Below are positions 56,341-64,000 of a stretch of 64,000 bases of DNA, piece after piece; position 1 is the first letter of the stretch, and the number at the start of each line of letters is the position of its first letter. Source of the stretch: Siphonodentalium dalli (taxonomy: Eukaryota; Mollusca; Scaphopoda; Gadilida; Siphonodentaliidae). A program made the position numbers and the translations under genes. Where the stretch lies: positions 106,482,278 to 106,546,277 of the forward strand of contig CP136069.1 in assembly GCA_032622095.1 (NCBI GenBank), read 5' to 3'. Below the pieces are notes generated by a model that saw only the letters and a program-made list of their open reading frames with translations, was not told the DNA's origin and ran no database searches.

Positions 56341-59300
56341 CTGCCACATACATCTATGGTATCCCCACCACACACATATATAGGTATCCCTACCACATAC
56401 ATATATAGGTATCCCCACCACATACATATATAAGTATCCCCACAACATACATATATAGGTATCCCCATCACACACATATATAGGTATCCCCACCACATAC
56501 AGATATAGGTATCCTCACCACATACATATATAGGTATCCTCACTACATACATATATAGGTATCCTCACAACATACATATATAGGTATCCCCACACACACA
56601 TATATAGGTATCACCACCACATACATATATAGGTATCCCCACCACACACATATATAGGTATCCCCACCACATACATATATAGGTATCCCCACACACACAC
56701 ATATATAGGTATCCCCACCTCATACATATATAGGTATCCTCACCACATACATATATAGGTATCCCCGCCACACAGATATATAGGTCTCCCCACCACACAC
56801 ATATATAGGTATCACCACCACACATACATAGGTATCCCCGCCACACACATATATAGGTCTCCCCGCCACACACATCACCACATACATATAAAGGTATCCT
56901 CACCACACACATATATAGGTCTCCCCACCACCACACATATATAGGTCTCCCATCCACATACATCTATAGGTATCCCCACCATATACATATATAGGTATCC
57001 CAGCCACACACATATATAGGTATCCCCACCACACACATATATATGTATACTCGCCACACACATATATAGGTATCACCACCACACATATATATAGGTATCC
57101 CCACCACATACATATATAGGTATCCTCACCACATACATATATAGGTATCCCCGCCACACACATATATAGGTCTCCCCACCACACACATATATAGGTATCA
57201 CCACCACACATATATAGGTATCCCCGCCACACACATATATAGGTCTCCCCGCCACACACATCACCACATACATATAAAGGTATCCTCACCACACACATAT
57301 ATAGGTCTCCCCACCACCACACATATATAGGTCTCCCCTCCACATACATCTATAGGTATCCCCACCACATACATATATAGGTATCCCCGCCACACAAATA
57401 TATAGGTATCCCCACCACTCACATATATAGGTATACTCGCCACACACATAAATAGGTATCACCACCACACATATATATAGGTATCCCCACCACATACATA
57501 TATAGGTATCCCCACAACATACGTATATAGGTATCCCCGCCACACACATCTATAGGTATCCCACCACATACATATATAGGTATCTCCACCACACATATAT
57601 ATAGGTATCCCCACCACATACATATATTGGTATCCCCACCACATACATATATAGGTATCCCCACCACACACATCTATAGGTATCCCCGCCACATACATAT
57701 ATAGGTATCCCCACCACACACATATATAGGTATCCCCACCACAAACATATATAGGTATCCCCGCCACACACATATATAGGTCTCCCCACCACACACATAT
57801 ATAGGTATCACCACCACACATATATAGGTATCCCCGCCACACACATATATAGGTATCCCCGCCACACACATCACCACATACATATAAAGGTATCCTCACC
57901 ACACACATATATAGGTCTCCCCACCACCACACATATATAGGTCTCCCCTCCACATACATCTATAGGTATTCCCACCAAATACATATATAGGTATCCCCGC
58001 CACACAAATATATAGGTATCCCCACCACACACATATATAGGTATACTCGCCACACACATATATAGGTATCACCACCACACATATATATAGGTATCCCCAC
58101 CACATACATATATAGGTATCCCCACCACATACATATATAGGTATCCCCACAACATACATATATAGGTATCCCCGCCACACACATCTATAGGTATCCCACA
58201 ACATACATATATAGGTATCCCCACCACACATTTATATAGGTATCCCCACCACATACATATATAGGTATCCCCACCACATACATATATAGGTATCCCCACC
58301 ACACACATCTATAGGTATCCCCGCCACATACATATATAGGTATCCCCACCACACACATATATAGGTATCCCCACCACAAACATATATAGGTATCCCCACC
58401 ACACACATATATAGGTATTCCCACCACACACATATATATAGGTATCACCACCACACACATATATAGATATCACCGCCACATACATATATATGTCTCCCCG
58501 CCACATACATCTATAGGTATCCCCAACACATACATATATAGGTATCCCCGCCACATACATCTATAGGTATCCCCACCACATACATCTATAGGTATCCTCA
58601 CCATACACATATATAGGTATCCCCGCCACACACATATATAGGTATCCCCGCCACACACATATATAGGTATCCTCTCCACACACAGATATAGATCTCCCCA
58701 CCACACACTCATATAGGTATCCTCACCACATACATATATAGGTATCCCCGCCACACACATATATAGGTCTCCCCACCACACACATATATAGGTATCACCA
58801 CCACATACATATATAGGTATCGCCACCACATACATATATAGGTATCCCCACCACACACATATATAGGTATCCCCACCACATACATATATAAGTATCCCCA
58901 CCACATACATATATAAGTATCCCCACCACATACATATATAGGTATCCCCACCACATACAGATATAGGTATCCTCACCACATACAGATATAGGTATCCTCA
59001 CCACATACATATATAGGTATCCTCACCACATACATATATAGGTATCCTCACCACATAGATATATATGTATCCCCACCACACACATATATAGGTATCACCA
59101 CCACATACATATATAGGTATCCCCACCACACACATATATATGTATCCCCACCACATACATATATAGGTATCCCCACACACACACATATATAGGTATCTCC
59201 ACCACATACATATATAGGTATCCTCACCACATACATATATAGGTATCCCCGCCACACACATATATAGGTCTCCCCACCACACATATATATAGGTATCCCC

Positions 59301-62300
59301 ACCACATACATATATAGGTATCCCCACCACATACATATATAGGTATCCCCACAACACACATATATAGGTATCCCCGCCACACACATCTATAGGTATCCCA
59401 CCACATACATATATAGGTATCTCCACCACACATATATATAGGTATCCCCACCACATACATATATAGGTATCCCCACCGCATACATATATAGGTATCCCCA
59501 CCACACACATATATAGGTATCCCCGCCACATACATATATAGATATCCCCACCACACACATCTATAGGTATCCCCACCACAAACATATATAGGTATCCCCG
59601 CCACACACATATATAGGTCTCCCCACCACACACATCACCACATACATATAAAGGTATCCTCACCACACACATATATAGTTCTCCCCACCACCACACATAT
59701 ATAGGTCTCCCCTCCACATACATCTATAGGTATCCCCACCTCATACATATATAGGTATCCCCGCCACACAAATATATAGGTATCCCCACCACACACATAT
59801 ATAGGTATCACCACCACATACATATATAGGTATCGCCACCACATACATATATAGGTATCCCCACCACACACATATATAGGTATCCCCACCACATACATAT
59901 ATAAGTATCCCCACCACATACATATATAAGTATCCCCACCACATACATATATAGGTATCCCCATCACACACATATATAGGTATCCCCACCACATACAGAT
60001 ATAGGTATCCTCACCACATACATATATAGGTATCCTCACCACATACATATATAGGTATCCTCACCACATACATATATAGGTATCCCCACCACACACATAT
60101 ATAGGTATCACCACCACCACATACATATATAGGTATCCCCACCACACACATATATAGGTATCCCCACCACATACATATATAGGTATCCCCACACACACAC
60201 ATATATAGGTATCCCCTCCACATACATATATAGGTATCCTCACCACATACATATATAGGTATCCCCGCCACACACATATATAGGTCTCCCCACCACACAT
60301 ATATATAGGTATCCCCACCACATACATATATAGGTATCCCCACCACATACATATATAGGTATCCCCACAACATACATATATAGGTATCCCCGTCACACAC
60401 ATCTATAGGTATCCCACCACATACATATATAGGTATCTCCACCACACATATATATAGGTATCCCCACCACATACATATATAGGTATCCCCACCACATACA
60501 TATATAGGTATCCCCACCACACACATCTATAGGTATCCCCGCCACATACATATATAGGTATCCCCACCACACACATCTATAGGTATCCCCACCACAAACA
60601 TATATAGGTATCCCCGCCACACACATATATAGGTCTCCCCACCACACACATATATAGGTATCACCACCACACATATATAGGTATCCCCGCCACACACATA
60701 TATAGGTATCCCCGCCACACACATCACCACATACATATAAAGGTATCCTCACCACACACATATATAGGTCTCCCCACCACCACACATATATAGGTCTCCC
60801 CTCCACATACATTTATAGGTATCCCCACCAAATACATATATAGGTATCCCCGCCACATAAATATATAGGTATCCCCACCACACACATATATAGGTATACT
60901 CGCCACACAAATATATAGGTATCACCACCACACATATATATAGGTATCCCCACCACATACATATATAGGTATCCCCACCACATACATATATAGGTATCCC
61001 CACAACATACATATATAGGTATCCCCGCCACACACATCTATAGGTATCCCACCACATACTTATATAGGTATCCCCACCACACATTTATATAGGTATCCCC
61101 ACCACATACATATATAGGTATCCCCACCACATACATATATAGGTATCCCCACCACACACATCTATAGGTATCCCCGCCACATACATATATGGGTATCCCC
61201 ACCACACACATATATAGGTATCCCCGCCACATACATATATAGGTATCCCCACCACACACATATATAGGTATCCCCACCACAAACATATATAGGTATCCCC
61301 ACCACACACATATATAGGTATTCCCACCACACACATATATATAGGTATCACCACCACACACATATATAGATATCACCGCCACATACATATATATGTCTCC
61401 CCGCCACATACATCTATAGGTATCCCCAACACATACATATATAGGTATCCCCACCACACACATATATAGGTATCCCCGCCACATACATATATAGGTATCC
61501 CCACCACACACATATATAGGTATCCCCACCACAAACACATATAGGTATCCCCACCACACACATATATAGGTATTCCCAACACACACATATATATAGGTAT
61601 CACCACCACACACATATATAGATATCACCGCCACATACATATATATGTCTCCCCGCCACATACATCTATAGGTATCCCCAACACATACATATATAGGTAT
61701 CCCCACCACATACATCTATAGGTATCCTCACCACACACATGTATGGGTATCCTCACCATACACATATATAGGTATCCCCGCCACACACATATATAGGTAT
61801 CCCCGCCACACACATATATAGGTATCCTCTCCACACACAGATATAGGTCTCCCCACCACACACTCATATAGGTATCCTCACCACATACATATATAGGTAT
61901 CCCCGCCACACACATATATAGGTCTCCCCACCACACACATATATAGGTATCACCACCACATACATATATAGGTATCGCCACCACATACATATATAGGTAT
62001 CCCCACCACACACATATATAGGTATCCCCACCACATACATATATAAGTATCCCCACTACATACATATATAAGTATCCCCACCACATACATATATAGGTAT
62101 CCCCATCACACACATATATAGGTATCCCCACCACATACAGATATAGGTAACCTCACCACATACATATATAGGTATCCTCACCACATACATATATAGGTAT
62201 CCCCGCCAAACACATATATAGGTCTCCCCACCACACATATATATAGGTATCCCCACCACATACATATATAGGTATCCCCACCACATACATATATAGGTAT

Positions 62301-64000
62301 CCCCACCACACACATCTATAGCTATCCCCGCCACATACATATAGGTATCCCCACCACACACATCTATAGGTATGCCCACCACAAACATATATAGGTATCA
62401 CCACCACACACATATATAGGTATCCCCAACACATACATATATAGGTATCCCCACCACATACATATATAGGTATCCCCACCACATACATATATAGGTATCC
62501 CCACCACACACATCTATAGGTATCCCCGCCACATACATATATAGGTATCCCCACCACAAACATATATAGGTATCCCCGCCACACACATATATAGGTCTCC
62601 CCACCACACACATATATAGGTATCACCACCACACATATATAGGTATCCCCGCCACACACATATATAGGTATCCCCGCCACACACATCACCACATACATAT
62701 AAAGGTATCCTCACCACACACATATATAGGTCTCCCCACCACCACACATATATAGGTCTCCCCTCCACATACATCTATAGGTATCCCCACCAAATACATA
62801 TATAGGTATCCCCGCCACACAAATATATAGGTATCCCCACCACACACATATATAGGTATACTCGCCACAAAAATATATAGGTATCACCACCACACATATA
62901 TATAGGTATCCCCACCACATACATATATAGGTATCCCCACCACATACATATATAGGTATCCCCACAACATACATATATAGGTATCCCCGCCACACACATC
63001 TATAGGTATCCCACCACATACTTATATAGGTATCCCCACCACACATTTATATAGGTATCCCCACCACATACATATATAGGTATCCCCACCACATACATAT
63101 ATAGGTATCCCCAACACACACATCTATAGGTATCCCCGCCACATACATATATGGGTATCCCCACCACACACATATATAGGTATCCCCGCCACATACATAT
63201 ATAGGTATCCCCACCACACACATATATAGGTATCCCCACCACAAACATATATAGGTATCCCCACCACACACATATATAGGTATTCCCACCACACACATAT
63301 ATATAGGTATCACCACCACACACATATATAGATATCACCGCCACATACATATATATGTCTCCCCGCCACATACATCTATAGGTATCCCCAACACATACAT
63401 ATATAGGTATCCCCACCACACACATATATAGGTATCCCCGCCACATACATATATAGGTATCCCCACCACACACATATATAGGTATCCCCACCACAAACAT
63501 ATATAGGTATCCCCACCACACACATATATAGGTATTCCCACCACACACATATATATAGGTATCACCACCACACACATATATAGATATCACCGCCACATAC
63601 ATATATATGTCTCCCCGCCACATACATCTATAGGTATCCCCAACACATACATATATAGGTATCCCCACCACATACATCTATAGGTATCCTCACCACACAC
63701 ATGTATGGGTATCCTCACCATACACATATATAGGTATCCCCGCCACACACATATATAGGTATCCCCGCCACACACATATATAGGTATCCTCTCCACACAC
63801 AGATATAGGTCTCCCCACCACACACTCATATAGGTATCCTCACCACATACATATATAGGTATCCCCGCCACACACATATATAGGTCTCCCCACCACACAC
63901 ATATATAGGTATCACCACCACATACATATATAGGTATCGCCACCACATACATATATAGGTATCCCCACCACACACATATATAGGTATCCCCACCACATAC
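56341..64000. repeat. Distinct satellite subfamily with hybrid CACATCACCACAT unit
   Basis: From about 56.34 kb the unit mix changes: GGTATCCTCACC and CCACACATATATATAGG become common, and a hybrid unit CACATCACCACATACAT appears at 56871, 57257, 57867, 59631, 60720 and 62682. The last spacing is 1,962 bp, matching a clear HOR (60749-61084 to 62711-63046; 61038-61715 to 63000-63677). Inside it a 252-bp subrepeat is doubled, as around 61363 and 61615. The final HOR copy is cut by the window end. Confidence 0.87.

Larger units (their letters stand above)
20313..64000. repeat. 25-bp satellite array, right block
   Basis: The same 25-bp satellite resumes directly after TE2 with the second ACATA target-duplication copy and runs to the window edge, about 1,750 units without any other insertion. 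Unit variants are arranged in ordered blocks, listed separately as higher-order repeats. The array continues beyond base 64000, so its full size is unknown. I searched it for interruptions longer than a unit and saw none. Confidence 0.97.

Noticed and set aside
1-64000. Telomere or known centromere satellite
   Set aside because: The unit is not TTAGGG-like, and I see no CENP-B-box match (TTCG....A..CGGG) in it. Position on the chromosome cannot be inferred.

Overview
This window is eukaryotic repeat DNA, almost certainly from an animal and more likely an invertebrate than a vertebrate. That guess rests on AT-rich interspersed DNA with retained CpG, a Tc1-type transposon end, and a G-rich block of a style common in invertebrate DNA transposons. 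The species cannot be named. I found no convincing protein-coding gene, tRNA, rRNA, CRISPR array or prokaryotic feature.

About 54.8 kb (1-11003, 18756-18832, 20313-64000) is one satellite family with a 25-bp unit, roughly 2,190 units. Each unit joins a GGTATCCCCAC core to a 14-bp alternating pyrimidine-purine tract. Diagnostic variants repeat in long-range order, so higher-order repeats (HORs) can be traced. At 1-10680 and again at 29819-39555 there is a 1.59-kb HOR ladder; the second copy has exactly one rung fewer. A 2,297-bp block is tandemly duplicated around 9.8-23.7 kb. Domain 20.3-28.7 kb carries a 697-bp spaced doublet four times. A 2,124-bp tandem duplication lies at 41.9-46.1 kb, a 3.6-3.9-kb HOR at 48-56 kb, and a separate subfamily with a 1,962-bp HOR at 56.4-64 kb.

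The array is broken by two transposon-like insertions 77 bp apart. TE1 (11004-18755, 7,752 bp) has 23-bp inverted ends starting CAGTA and a TA target duplication, as in Tc1/mariner. It is gene-poor and filled with its own tandem repeats. TE2 (18833-20312, 1,480 bp) has 14-bp inverted ends and a 5-bp ACATA target duplication. The array holds a sister copy of both integration sites without the insertions, at 22538-22539 and 22610-22614, which fixes both boundaries to the base.

The very long minus-strand reading frames across the satellite are a property of the unit. Its reverse complement lacks stop codons, and 25 leaves remainder 1 on division by 3, so every frame reads the same 25-residue peptide repeat. 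I do not annotate them as genes. The window's interest lies in satellite evolution: nested HORs, unequal exchange, internal empty sites that date the insertions, and an unusual gene-free Tc1-ended element.
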